DNA of 20,621 nt from Firmicutes bacterium UBA1535 (GCA_002323775.1 DCPV01000239.1:15478-36098); one strand, 5' to 3'. Shown: positions 7,674 through 15,736, counted from the first letter of the stretch. Numbers and translations: made by a program. Notes: generated by a model from the letters alone, not told the origin.

Positions 7674-9029
7674 TTACACGGTTTTAGTAAGATTTACAGC
7701 CCATTTTCCACTTTTGTATCTTATTAGTCCTAAGCTCATGCGTGCTAGCTGCTCTAATTGAATAAATAAAAATACCAAAGAGATTTCTTGAATTTTAAGA
7801 ACATTAACAGCAAAGAATGCTAAAGGAAGACCTATAAGCCACATTATTCCACTGTCTAGGAATGTAAGCATCTTGCTGTCGCCTCCTGCTCTAAGAGAAG
7901 CAAATACTATTACTATAAACAGCCTTAAGGATATTCTTATGGAAAATACTCTAACTATAGTTACGGCATTTGAAAATACACTTGCATCTTTAAGACCAAA
8001 GACCGAAACCATCGGAGCGGCAAATACTACTATTAATATAGTGGATATAACAGCCAGAACTCCTGCCATTCCTATAAAGTAATTTCCATCCTCCTTAGCC
8101 TTTTCAATATCTCCGCTGCCAAGCGTATTGCCGACTATAACAGCAGTTGCGTTGGATAAGCCCATAACAACGAAGAAGAAAATCTCACTTATTTTATTTC
8201 CTACATAATATGCGTCCATGGATTTTGTTCCTAATGAGCCAAAGGCTTTGATAAATAAAGTACTTCCAAATCCAAACATAAGCTCGTTAAAAATCAAAGG
8301 ATAAACTCTTTTCATAACAGGCTTTACAAATTTTGTATCAAAGCTAAATAATTCCTTGATGCTTCCCATAAAAGGCTGATTAGTTTTGATTGCAAAAACA
8401 ATATGTATAGCTAATCCTAAGCACTGTGCCATAAGTGTAGCAATTGCAGCTCCCTCAACTCCCATCTCAGGAAAGCCGAATTTACCAAAGATTAAAATAT
8501 AATTAAAAAGTACATTGGTAACCATAGATATAATGCCTATAAATAAAGGTACTTTTGTATTGTGTATAGCACGATACACATAGCTGAATGCAAAGGATAA
8601 TGCACTCGGAATAAATGAAAACTTAACAATATTAAGATACATGCCGCCATACCTTATTACATCGCTGTCGTTCAAATAAAACTTTATTATTTGAGCACCG
8701 AAAAGAGATGAAATCAGCGTAAACAATAAACCTACACTAAAGGACAGAACTAATGACAGACCGAAGCTTCTTTTTAAATTTCTGTGATCTTTAGCTCCGA
8801 AAAATTGTGCACAAAATATTCCCGTTCCGCTTATTGCTCCAAAGGAAACTGTGATTGCTAGTGTATCTAGCTGTGCTGCTGTACCGACTGCACTGACCAT
8901 GCCTATCCATGACACCATGAGTGAGTCAATTATTCCCATACTAGATGAAAGTATGGATTGAAGTGCTAAAGGAACGGCGATTGATCCTGCCTTTTTGTAA
9001 AAACTAAAGGGTGCAAAAAACTTCTTCAT
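7674..9029 (-). CDS. MATE-family multidrug/metabolite efflux transporter
   Basis: A 451-aa integral membrane protein with about 12 hydrophobic helices, the normal MATE size. The twofold repeat is visible: YRAIHNTKVPLFIG in the first half corresponds to LRAGGDSKMLTFLD in the second. VEGAAIATLMAQ in the first half is a MATE-like motif. Family members export organic compounds in exchange for Na+ or H+; the substrate is unknown. AAAGGAAAC lies upstream of the ATG with a somewhat long spacing. The gene starts 44 bases after pxpA on the same strand with no terminator between, so pxpA and this transporter probably form one transcript. That hints at a link to peptide or 5-oxoproline metabolism but does not prove one. 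Confidence 0.92.
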   Translation of the reverse strand: MKKFFAPFSFYKKAGSIAVPLALQSILSSSMGIIDSLMVSWIGMVSAVGTAAQLDTLAITVSFGAISGTGIFCAQFFGAKDHRNLKRSFGLSLVLSFSVGLLFTLISSLFGAQIIKFYLNDSDVIRYGGMYLNIVKFSFIPSALSFAFSYVYRAIHNTKVPLFIGIISMVTNVLFNYILIFGKFGFPEMGVEGAAIATLMAQCLGLAIHIVFAIKTNQPFMGSIKELFSFDTKFVKPVMKRVYPLIFNELMFGFGSTLFIKAFGSLGTKSMDAYYVGNKISEIFFFVVMGLSNATAVIVGNTLGSGDIEKAKEDGNYFIGMAGVLAVISTILIVVFAAPMVSVFGLKDASVFSNAVTIVRVFSIRISLRLFIVIVFASLRAGGDSKMLTFLDSGIMWLIGLPLAFFAVNVLKIQEISLVFLFIQLEQLARMSLGLIRYKSGKWAVNLTKTV

Positions 9030-9073
9030 AAAAAAATGTTTCCTTTCTGATATTAAGTCAATATAATTTGTGT

Positions 9074-9844
9074 CTAAGTGATTATTTCACTTAAATTTTT
9101 AATTTTTATGTTTTCTGATTCAAAAGATGCTCTGATTTTTTTAACAAATTCCACAGCTTTAAGATTGTCGCCATGTACACAGATAGAATCAGCTTTTATA
9201 CTGACAGTTTTTCCGTTTATACTTTCTACTGTTCCATGCTTAATCATTTTAACCGCTCTTTTTATTACAAAATCAGAATCTGTTATGATGGCTCCGGTCA
9301 TATTTCGAGGAACTAATGTGCCATCATCCATATATGCTCTGTCAGCAAACACTTCATTTGCTGTCTTTATGCCTGCTGCCTTTCCGGCAGTTATCATTTC
9401 AGAGTTTGCAAGACCGAGTAAAATTATATTTTTATCAACTTCATAAATAGCCTCACTTATTGCTCTTGCATAGTCGTAATTTACTGCGGCTGCATTATAC
9501 ATAGCACCGTGGGGCTTAAGATGTTGAATTTTAATACCATAAACTTCAGATATAGCCATAATGGCACCTAACTGATATTTAACATACATTTTCAGCTCGT
9601 TAAAGCTTAAACTCATATTTCTTCTGCCAAAACCCATTAAATCGTTGTAACCGGGATGTGCTCCGACAGCAACTTTCATTTCTTTAGCTATTTTGACAGT
9701 TGCGTTCATTATTACAGGATCACCTGCATGCCATCCGCAGGCAATATTAGCAGATGAAACGTATTTTAGGATTTCACTATCCATACCTATAGTATAATCC
9801 CCAAAGCCCTCACCTAAATCGCTGTTTAGGTCTATCATAAACAT
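9074..9844 (-). CDS. pxpA: 5-oxoprolinase subunit A (LamB/YcsF family)
   Basis: A 256-aa protein of normal family length. Diagnostic motifs are [11 protein letters not shown] (5-15), [11 protein letters not shown] (33-43), GAHPGYND (61-68), LKPHGAMYN (109-117) and CVHGDN (222-227). Histidines 39, 63, 112 and 224 fall in these conserved blocks. PxpA acts with PxpB and PxpC in ATP-dependent opening of 5-oxoproline to glutamate in the cytoplasm. The first of two nearby ATG codons (9844) is chosen because TTGAGGTGA lies seven bases upstream; the second would be 13 bases away. Unusually, pxpA is not in the pcp-pxpBC operon but lies on the other strand beyond a convergent MATE gene, so its expression relative to pxpBC must be co-ordinated in trans. 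Confidence 0.95.
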   Translation of the reverse strand: MFMIDLNSDLGEGFGDYTIGMDSEILKYVSSANIACGWHAGDPVIMNATVKIAKEMKVAVGAHPGYNDLMGFGRRNMSLSFNELKMYVKYQLGAIMAISEVYGIKIQHLKPHGAMYNAAAVNYDYARAISEAIYEVDKNIILLGLANSEMITAGKAAGIKTANEVFADRAYMDDGTLVPRNMTGAIITDSDFVIKRAVKMIKHGTVESINGKTVSIKADSICVHGDNLKAVEFVKKIRASFESENIKIKNLSEIIT

Positions 9845-9916
9845 AAAAAAATCACCTCAATTGTGTTATAAATATAAATAACATAAATGTCTTAACATAA
9901 CTCAGACTGTGTTTAT

Positions 9917-9925
9917 ATTATATCA
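9917..9925 (-). promoter_or_regulatory. Extended -10 promoter element of pxpA
   Basis: On the minus strand 9925-9917 reads TGATATAAT, an extended -10 (TGnTATAAT). No good -35 lies 16-18 bases upstream, as is usual for extended -10 promoters. The leader would be about 65-70 bases. The rest of the spacer up to the regulator start at 10134 is A/T-rich and holds no recognisable gene. Confidence 0.5.
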
Positions 9926-10133
9926 TAGTCTTGCTGTACAAGCTATTAAAAATATTTATATAAATAAAAATTGTATTTTGAGATGTGGGTTTTACTATAC
10001 AAGAATTTTTATATTGCATAAATTATCCATACTTGTTAAAATATCAATAATAAAACATATTGATTTTGTAATAGAGAAGATATAAAAAGCATATGTGAAT
10101 ATTAAAATACATTTAAAGGAAGTTAAATTCTGT

Positions 10134-11990
10134 ATGATAAGCATAGGATATCTAATAAAAAATATTTGTAATGAAAAGGGAATTACAGCAAGAAGGCTAT
10201 GTGACGGCATATGCTCAACGAGCTATTTTTCAGAGTTTACGAAAAACGAAAAGTCAGTAAATAAGCTTATATCAGAGTTGCTTCTGCAAAGGCTTGGGTT
10301 ATTTGAGGGTAATTTTGAAAACTACTTGTCAGAAAAAGAATTTAATAAATTTATGATGAGAAATAAAATCATTAGTCTTATAGAAAAAAAGGAAATTCAA
10401 AAAGCTGAAAAAGAGATTGAGGAGTACGAAAAAATCGTATTAAAAAAAGATAGGCTTGAAAGAAGATTTAAACTGCTGATGGAATTTGGTATAATGCAGA
10501 TTAAAAATGATGATAAAGACAGTCAACAGCTTTATGAGAAGATATATTTAACTCTTAAAGAGGCAGTAAAAATAACAGTACCTATTTTTGAGGATTTTCC
10601 GATAGATGAATGTATTCTAGGATATAATGAGCTGTATTTTATCTTAAAATGTATTATGTTTAGAGAAAAGGTATATAGTGATTATAAATCTCAGATATTG
10701 TACAATGAATTAATTAAATATATAAAAAACAGCGATTTAGATTATAGCATGAAGGCACGTCTATATTCAAATGCAGTTTGTTTAGCTGCTAGAACTCAGA
10801 TTTTAAACAAAGAATACGAGCTTGTAATAAAAAATTGCGATTTGGCTATTGAATACCTTAATAAAAGCTCAAAGTTGTATTTTATTGAAGAACTTATGAA
10901 AAACAAAGGCTTAGCACTTAAAGCTTTAATAAACTTGTATGATGATAAGGCGTCTATATCAAAAAGTGATATGAAAAAATTGAATTTACATAAAAATATA
11001 CTTATAAAAAATGAAAAGAAAAGAGAACTTATTGCCAAGGTTTTTGAAAAATATAATCTTAGCTCTGAACCATCTAAATGGTATCCTTATAATGGTAACG
11101 AAGATTTTTGTTCTTTGGGAGAAACAATAAAGAAAAGGAGAGAAATGCTCAAAATGTCACAATTTGAGCTTTCTGAAGACATATATGATACTGTAAGTAT
11201 ATCGAGAATTGAAACAGGATTATCAGCACCATATCCGAAAAAATCAAAGATGCTTTTAAAAAAATTAGGAATATTTGGAGAGTTTCAAATATATGACTTT
11301 GAATGTAACAGTTATGAAGCTTATAAATTAGAAAAAGAAATGTCTTATTTACTGACATTAAAAGAATATAAAAGAGCATACGATATACTGCAAAAACTTA
11401 AAGAAAAAATAGATATGTCCAGTAACTTAAATCAGCAATACTTTGGGTATAAAGAAGCGTCGATATTAAACAATTTAAAAATCATATCTGAGGAGGATAC
11501 AATAGACAGATATATTAAAGCATTGGAAATTACAGTATCTACTAAAAAAATATTTTCTGATACTACTAAAAAGTATTTTACTAAAAGAGAAAAAGCTCTT
11601 ATTTATGGCATAGGACTAAGCTATAAAAAACTTGAGGATTATGAAAATTCTGATAAATGGCTTAGTTTGCATAATGACTATCATAATAATTTTGATAAGA
11701 ATTGTCAGTTTATAACATACGAAGAAGTGTCGTCAGTCTATGAGAGTTTAGTAGCCGATATGAAAAAGTATGAGAAATCTTATGATACTATAGAAAAAAG
11801 CATATATGAATCCTTAAAATGCAGAGGAGACGGATTAATTGGAAGATTAGTATATTCACCTGTGTGGGGTATTAAAGAAAGAACAGATAATAAAACGCAG
11901 AATAGTGGATTGCTTTTAGACAGGGATGAAATAGAAAAGGCTTTAGTAATAAACGCCTTATCTGAAGCAGGATTTTTCAAAAATGAATGA
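10134..11990 (+). CDS. Large transcriptional regulator with two HTH domains and a TPR-like body
   Basis: A 618-aa cytoplasmic protein. An XRE-like HTH (about residues 4-55, SIGYLIKNICNEKGITARRL...) with a degenerate recognition region is followed by about 270 residues of helical, TPR-like sequence. A second, well-formed XRE HTH (about 327-379, LGETIKKRREMLKMSQFELS...VSISRIETGLSAP) is followed by another helical repeat region to the end. The architecture resembles peptide-responsive Rgg/PlcR-type regulators but is duplicated within one chain. The ATG at 10134 is preferred because AAGGAAG precedes it and HTH-1 starts immediately; the frame also opens at a GTG (10095) with a weak ribosome binding site. 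A strong hairpin follows the stop, then an ABC exporter. It may sense an exported peptide, but I find no precursor gene beside it. Family assignment is fair; the role is inference. Confidence 0.75.
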   Translation: MISIGYLIKNICNEKGITARRLCDGICSTSYFSEFTKNEKSVNKLISELLLQRLGLFEGNFENYLSEKEFNKFMMRNKIISLIEKKEIQKAEKEIEEYEKIVLKKDRLERRFKLLMEFGIMQIKNDDKDSQQLYEKIYLTLKEAVKITVPIFEDFPIDECILGYNELYFILKCIMFREKVYSDYKSQILYNELIKYIKNSDLDYSMKARLYSNAVCLAARTQILNKEYELVIKNCDLAIEYLNKSSKLYFIEELMKNKGLALKALINLYDDKASISKSDMKKLNLHKNILIKNEKKRELIAKVFEKYNLSSEPSKWYPYNGNEDFCSLGETIKKRREMLKMSQFELSEDIYDTVSISRIETGLSAPYPKKSKMLLKKLGIFGEFQIYDFECNSYEAYKLEKEMSYLLTLKEYKRAYDILQKLKEKIDMSSNLNQQYFGYKEASILNNLKIISEEDTIDRYIKALEITVSTKKIFSDTTKKYFTKREKALIYGIGLSYKKLEDYENSDKWLSLHNDYHNNFDKNCQFITYEEVSSVYESLVADMKKYEKSYDTIEKSIYESLKCRGDGLIGRLVYSPVWGIKERTDNKTQNSGLLLDRDEIEKALVINALSEAGFFKNE

Positions 11991-12055
11991 TTTATCATAA
12001 ATTAATGCTGTCAGAGCTTTTTACAACTAATAAAAATTAACTTTAAATAATTAAA

Positions 12056-12095
12056 AACAAGTCAGCGAATTAAATTTTTAATTCGCTGACTTGTT
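12056..12095. terminator. 19-bp perfect hairpin between the regulator and the ABC transporter gene
   Basis: The arms 12056-12074 and 12077-12095 are exact reverse complements, with a two-base centre. The core is AAGTCAGCGAATT. On the plus strand only TTGTT follows, whereas on the minus strand TTGTTTTTAATT follows, so it is a modest plus-strand terminator, a better minus-strand one, or a dyad operator. It separates the regulator from the transporter operon. Confidence 0.6.
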
Positions 12096-12115
12096 ATGTA
12101 AATAATCTAACTATT

Positions 12116-12143
12116 TTGATAAAATATGACAAAATAATAAATT
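12116..12143 (+). promoter_or_regulatory. Candidate promoter of the ABC transporter-HTH operon
   Basis: TTGATA (12116-12121) is followed after 16 bases by TAAATT (12138-12143), downstream of the hairpin and about 55 bases before the ATG. The -10 is weak and the region is nearly all A/T. Confidence 0.3.
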
Positions 12144-12198
12144 AAAAAATACAATATCGTGCTTAAACAATATTTTTGATTGTGAGGTTGTGTGAGCT

Positions 12199-13797
12199 AT
12201 GAAAATGTTTAAGGTGTATTTAAAAAACAATATAATTAGCAATGCTTTGGTAATAATTTTATCTATCTTAACAGGTTTTGTAGCCTTAAAGATATCAGAG
12301 CAAGTAAAATTAATTTTTAATGAAGCTATTGTTAAAAACAATTTGGCTATATTTGAACAAAACATTTTATTTATAGTTTTACTTTATATAATGATGTTTT
12401 TTCTTAATTTATCAAATAATGTTTTAGAAAACTACATAAATTGGAATGGAAAGAAAAATTTAGCGATGTTTTCTCTTGATAAATTAACTAAAACAGAATA
12501 TACATACTTTCTAAAAAACAATTCAGCTTCTACTTGGACAGATATAGGCATGTCTGCTGACCGTGTAGCATCATATTATTCTGCTATATTTGATATACTC
12601 TCTTACATAATTAAATTTTCAATATACGCTGTAATTATTTTTAATGTAAATCTATATGCTGGAATATTTTCACTACTTGCTATACCGATAATATTTTTGA
12701 CTACAATTGGAGTTAAGAAAAAACGAACATATTATTATGAAAAGATGATTGAAGAATCAAGAGGCTTATCTGCGATAGCTGTTGAAACATTAAATACTAT
12801 TAGAAATATAAAAGTAAAAAATGAATATGATTTCTTTATAGAAAAAATAGATAAAAGATACACTAATCTTAATAGGGCAGTTGTAGGAACAGCTTTGTGT
12901 GATAATTATTGGATTAAGATAACAGACTTAATAAATTCCATAATTCCTATATCTGTTTTATATTTAATTATGAAATTTACCTCATTGATAAAAACAACTC
13001 AAGGAGATATTATAGTTCTTTATTCTTTTATACCAATGCTTTTAGCTTCATTTAAAGGCTTCTATTCAATGCTGATGAATATTTATGCCTCAAAGCCTTT
13101 TATAAAGAGTATTAAAAAATATTTTGATTTAGCTGAAGAAAATACGGGAACAGTGCTTATAAAAGAATTTAAGAGCTTAGAAACAGAAAATTTGCAGCTT
13201 GATAATAGTGGACAAATAGTAAAAATACCTGATATTAAAATCATGAAGGGTGAAAAAACTTTAATAATGGGGGAGAGTGGTATTGGCAAATCAACGTTAT
13301 TTAATATAATGCTGGGGCTTAGAAAGGATTATACTGGGAGTATAAAAATTAATGGCTATGAACTAAGTGAAATTAATATTGAGTCACTAAGAAAAATAAT
13401 AGGTATTTCCTTCCAAGGACATAGTGTGTTTTCATTAAATTTAAAAGAAAATATTAACTTAGGAAATAAAGAATTGTTAGATATAAATAAAATTATCCGG
13501 ATTGTACAACTTGAAAAGCTTGCTGAAGATAAGAAGGATACAATTTTGAATATAAATAGCTTATCCGGAGGAGAACAGTCAAGAATCAGTATTGCTCAAA
13601 ACTTAATAAGAAATCCACAAGTTATACTAATAGACGAATCTCTATCGAGTGTCGATGAGATAATGGAAGCACAAATTATAAAAAATATTATGGATAATTT
13701 TATAGATAAAACAGTTGTATGTATAAGTCATAGAAAATCAACGCAAAAGTACTTTGACAAAGTGCTGCGGTTTGGAAGAAAGGAGGAAGCTAAATGA
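12199..13797 (+). CDS. ABC exporter half-transporter (membrane domain fused to ATPase)
   Basis: A 532-aa protein. Roughly six transmembrane helices lie within residues 13-295, followed by a nucleotide-binding domain (about 325-530). The latter has Walker A GESGIGKST (358-366), Q-loop Q406, signature LSGGEQ (455-460), Walker B VILIDE (475-480) and H-loop H511. This is the type I exporter layout of peptide, lipid and drug exporters; it should work as a homodimer because no partner half-transporter is nearby. It has no N-terminal C39 peptidase domain, so it would not process double-glycine leaders itself. The ATG at 12199 is preceded by a GTGAGG/GTGTGAG purine-rich stretch. The next gene overlaps its stop codon (ATGA), so the two are translated together. 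The cargo is unknown; the adjacent Rgg-like regulator suggests a peptide. Confidence 0.9.
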   Translation: MKMFKVYLKNNIISNALVIILSILTGFVALKISEQVKLIFNEAIVKNNLAIFEQNILFIVLLYIMMFFLNLSNNVLENYINWNGKKNLAMFSLDKLTKTEYTYFLKNNSASTWTDIGMSADRVASYYSAIFDILSYIIKFSIYAVIIFNVNLYAGIFSLLAIPIIFLTTIGVKKKRTYYYEKMIEESRGLSAIAVETLNTIRNIKVKNEYDFFIEKIDKRYTNLNRAVVGTALCDNYWIKITDLINSIIPISVLYLIMKFTSLIKTTQGDIIVLYSFIPMLLASFKGFYSMLMNIYASKPFIKSIKKYFDLAEENTGTVLIKEFKSLETENLQLDNSGQIVKIPDIKIMKGEKTLIMGESGIGKSTLFNIMLGLRKDYTGSIKINGYELSEINIESLRKIIGISFQGHSVFSLNLKENINLGNKELLDINKIIRIVQLEKLAEDKKDTILNINSLSGGEQSRISIAQNLIRNPQVILIDESLSSVDEIMEAQIIKNIMDNFIDKTVVCISHRKSTQKYFDKVLRFGRKEEAK

Positions 13798-14147
13798 TTA
13801 GTGTAAAAGAAACAGCTCAAATATTAGGGATTGGTGAGCATACATTAAAAAGGTGGGTTGATGAGGGAAGAATTAAATGTATATATGTAGATGAAGAAAT
13901 GTGTTTTGAAGAAAAAGAAGTAAATATTTTTATAGAAAAAACAGGAATAAAGCTTATAAAGCCAAAAGTTAATATAGAAGTTTTGATGCAAGAACTTGAG
14001 CTGGTAGAAATCGAAAATAAAAATATTATTAAGATTAAAGGCTCTGAATCAGATATAGATAAGATTATATCATACTTATCTACAAAAAATAAGGTTTTAA
14101 ATAGTGAAAAGATAGCAGAACTAATAAAAAATCGAGAAAATAATTAG
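13794..14147 (+). CDS. Small excisionase/MerR-like HTH protein coupled to the ABC transporter
   Basis: A 117-aa protein. Residues 1-46 form a winged HTH of the HTH_17/MerR N-terminal type (MISVKETAQILGIGEHTLKRW...), as in excisionases and small DNA-binding proteins. Residues about 60-117 are a charged segment with predicted strand-helix character (NIIKIKGSESDIDKIISYL) that I do not recognise. Its ATG overlaps the stop of the ABC gene, and an AAGGAGG ribosome binding site lies within the end of that gene, so the two proteins are probably made in fixed ratio. No integrase or phage gene is near, so a role in excision is unlikely; a dedicated regulator of the transporter operon is more plausible. 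This is inference. Confidence 0.7.
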   Translation: MISVKETAQILGIGEHTLKRWVDEGRIKCIYVDEEMCFEEKEVNIFIEKTGIKLIKPKVNIEVLMQELELVEIENKNIIKIKGSESDIDKIISYLSTKNKVLNSEKIAELIKNRENN

Positions 14148-14156
14148 CAAAAGAAC

Positions 14157-14181
14157 TTTTACTTTTACGGTAAAAATAAAA
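14157..14181. repeat. Imperfect A/T-rich palindrome after the HTH gene
   Basis: TTTTACTTTTAC (14157-14168) is nearly the reverse complement of GTAAAAATAAAA (14170-14181), with one mismatch and a one-base centre. It lies ten bases after the HTH gene stop and before the tetR promoter. It could be a weak terminator or a binding site. Confidence 0.3.
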
Positions 14182-14194
14182 CTAAAAATTTATA

Positions 14195-14223
14195 TTGACA
14201 TTTAGATTTTGATATGATAAATT
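14195..14223 (+). promoter_or_regulatory. Sigma-A promoter of the tetR operon
   Basis: A consensus -35 TTGACA (14195-14200) is followed after 17 bases by TAAATT (14218-14223). The -10 overlaps the left end of the 38-bp palindrome, so a bound repressor would block polymerase. Confidence 0.6.
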
Positions 14224-14258
14224 ATACTTGTATTAAACGTGTTTAGTACAAGTATAAT
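14221..14258. promoter_or_regulatory. 38-bp near-perfect palindromic operator upstream of tetR
   Basis: The two 19-base halves (14221-14239 and 14240-14258) are reverse complements at 17 of 19 positions; the outer 12 bases, ATTATACTTGTA and TACAAGTATAAT, match exactly. It overlaps the -10 and ends just before the AAGGAG ribosome binding site (14261-14266). Size, symmetry and position are those of a TetR-family autoregulatory operator. Confidence 0.7.
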
Positions 14259-14273
14259 TTAAGGAGCCATATC

Positions 14274-14837
14274 ATGAAGAATGATAATGTTAAAGAGCAA
14301 TTAATTTGTGCTACTATGAAACTTTTGACTAAAAGCGAAAATCCAAGCAAAATAACTGCTCGGCAAATTGCTAACGAGGCAGATGCAAATTTAGCTATGA
14401 TAAATTACCATTTTAGCTCAAAAGATGCCTTGCTAAATATCGCAGTCAGTAAACTTATGGATGACAGAGCAAATGAGTTAAAAGAAATAAGAGATAAGAA
14501 TATACCGGCAAAGCAAAAATTAAGAGAGTTTTTAATAACCATGGCTGACATTATGATTGAGTACTCAGAAATATCAAAGCCTACTATACCATATTTGCTT
14601 TTAGAGGGCGAAATAGAATTGCCATATTATATTCTTCCGATGATAAAAGAATGTTGTGGCGACAGAATGTCTGAAACAGAATGTAGAATTATCGCCTATC
14701 AGCTTATATCTTTTTCACAATTAGTCTTTTATCGTTCCAGTGATTTTTTGAAATACACTGGTATTGAAATTAATGATAAAAAACAAAGAGATATGTTGTT
14801 TCAAACTGTTTTAGATATTTTCATTAGCAACATTTAA
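14274..14837 (+). CDS. TetR-family transcriptional regulator
   Basis: A 187-aa protein of the usual TetR length. The N-terminal HTH spans about residues 7-53 (KITARQIANEADANLAMINYHFSSKDALL), with the typical NYHFxSKDALL end. The remaining helical region should bind a ligand and dimerise, and cannot be assigned further. AAGGAG lies seven bases before the ATG. The palindrome overlapping the promoter indicates autorepression. A 56-aa two-helix membrane protein starts 16 bases after the stop with its own strong ribosome binding site, and a GNAT gene follows, so the three are probably one operon derepressed by a small molecule. Confidence 0.9.
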   Translation: MKNDNVKEQLICATMKLLTKSENPSKITARQIANEADANLAMINYHFSSKDALLNIAVSKLMDDRANELKEIRDKNIPAKQKLREFLITMADIMIEYSEISKPTIPYLLLEGEIELPYYILPMIKECCGDRMSETECRIIAYQLISFSQLVFYRSSDFLKYTGIEINDKKQRDMLFQTVLDIFISNI

Positions 14838-14853
14838 TAAGGAGGAAAATCAA

Positions 14854-15024
14854 ATGAAAATTTTAAGCATTATTTCTATTATTGCAATTGTTTGTACATT
14901 GATTTGTGGTCTATGGATGAAATTTGGACCGGGTGTAGAAGATACTAATTTTCATGCAGTGCTATCTATTGGTACAATACTGCTATGTCTTGTAACGATT
15001 ATCATGTACATGATTAGAACTTGA
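14854..15024 (+). CDS. Small two-helix membrane protein, 56 aa
   Basis: A short open frame with a textbook AAGGAGG (14839-14845) eight bases before its ATG, directly behind tetR. The protein has two hydrophobic helices, about residues 4-21 (LSIISIIAIVCTLICGLW) and 36-53, joined by a short acidic loop (KFGPGVEDTNFH). The basic C-terminus MIRT suggests both ends are cytoplasmic. I do not recognise a named family. Its position suggests the TetR protein controls it; a role in membrane stress or as a partner of a transporter is conceivable but not shown. The ribosome binding site, composition and operon position make it a real gene despite the length. Confidence 0.75.
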   Translation: MKILSIISIIAIVCTLICGLWMKFGPGVEDTNFHAVLSIGTILLCLVTIIMYMIRT

Positions 15025-15122
15025 TAGGATTAGACGAAAATACTGTTGATGCAGTGTTTCAGCACATGGAAAATATCATGTGCAAAAGTTCTAAGCCATT
15101 TATTAAAAAAGGAGGAAGTCAT

Positions 15123-15635
15123 ATGTTTTTTGAGACAAAAGACCTTTATACACAAAAATTATGTTTAGATGATGCTGCTCGCTTTCATCAAGTGTGTACC
15201 CAACAATATATCCTTAAATGGATGGATGATTGGGATATGGAGCTTGAGCAAGTTCATGGGTTAATCAGTCACTTTATCAAGGGTTATGAGATTAAGGACC
15301 CTGAAATACATCCATATATCATGGGAATATGGCATAAAGCTGACAATGAGTTTATTGGAATTTGCGGCTTTGGGCCAAAAGATGAACTAGGTGGAAAAGC
15401 TGAAATTGCATATTTCATTGATGAAAACTATTCGCATAGAGGATATATGACACAAATTGTCAGTAAGGCAATAGAGTTTTTCTTTGCGAACTTTGATAAA
15501 ATGTACCTGTGTGCTTTGGTTGATGATAACAACTTTATATCAAAGAAAGTCTTGCTAAAAAATTCTTTTCATTATCATCAGATAACTGATCCTACTGGTG
15601 CTATTAAGTCGCATTATAGAGTATGGCGTACATGA
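15123..15635 (+). CDS. GNAT-family N-acetyltransferase
   Basis: A 170-aa acetyl-CoA-dependent acetyltransferase of the RimJ/RimL-like type. The N-terminus LYTQKLCLDDAARFHQV fits the start of that subgroup. The strand-helix core includes EFIGICGFGP (76-85), AEIAYFID (93-100) and the acetyl-CoA loop NYSHRGYMTQIVSKAI (102-117, with R106-G107), followed by LCALVDDNNFISKKVLLKNSFHYH (129-152). The substrate, a protein N-terminus or a small amine, is unknown. The ATG at 15123 has GGAGG seven bases upstream (15111-15115). The frame is open back to a TTG at 15021, overlapping the small membrane gene, but that start lacks a ribosome binding site. It is likely the last gene of the tetR operon. Confidence 0.88.
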   Translation: MFFETKDLYTQKLCLDDAARFHQVCTQQYILKWMDDWDMELEQVHGLISHFIKGYEIKDPEIHPYIMGIWHKADNEFIGICGFGPKDELGGKAEIAYFIDENYSHRGYMTQIVSKAIEFFFANFDKMYLCALVDDNNFISKKVLLKNSFHYHQITDPTGAIKSHYRVWRT

Positions 15636-15736
15636 TAGAGACAGAGTGCTAATCATCAGAAGATAAGTAATCTTATACAGTTTTATCAAGCGTCAATAAA
15701 TCTTATTATACATATCTAACGATGCAAGAAAGAGTA

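Noticed and set aside
9078..9446. Plus-strand frame opposite pxpA, and similar long frames opposite the M23, lipoprotein, ctfB and other genes
   Set aside because: They lie wholly within well-identified genes on the other strand or in another frame, lack ribosome binding sites and show no domain signatures.
9971..9985. Recurring TTTTGAGAT strings upstream of several genes, considered as a shared regulatory motif
   Set aside because: In sequence this rich in A and T the string is expected by chance about once or twice in a window of this size, and its position and strand relative to the genes are not constant.
9995..10210. 71-codon minus-strand frame antisense to the start of the double-HTH regulator, considered as a divergent signalling-peptide gene
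   Set aside because: It has only a weak ribosome binding site, its composition is that expected from A/T-rich antisense DNA, and it ends without any recognisable mature-peptide motif. The overlap with the HTH-1 coding region explains the open frame.
12005..12040. 11-codon frame after the regulator stop, considered as a peptide pheromone gene
   Set aside because: No ribosome binding site precedes it and the sequence (MLSELFTTNKN) has no hydrophobic or cationic leader; such short frames occur by chance.
13794..14147. Excisionase of a mobile element
   Set aside because: No integrase, attachment-site repeat or phage gene is nearby, and the gene is translationally coupled to an ABC transporter, so a regulator is more likely.
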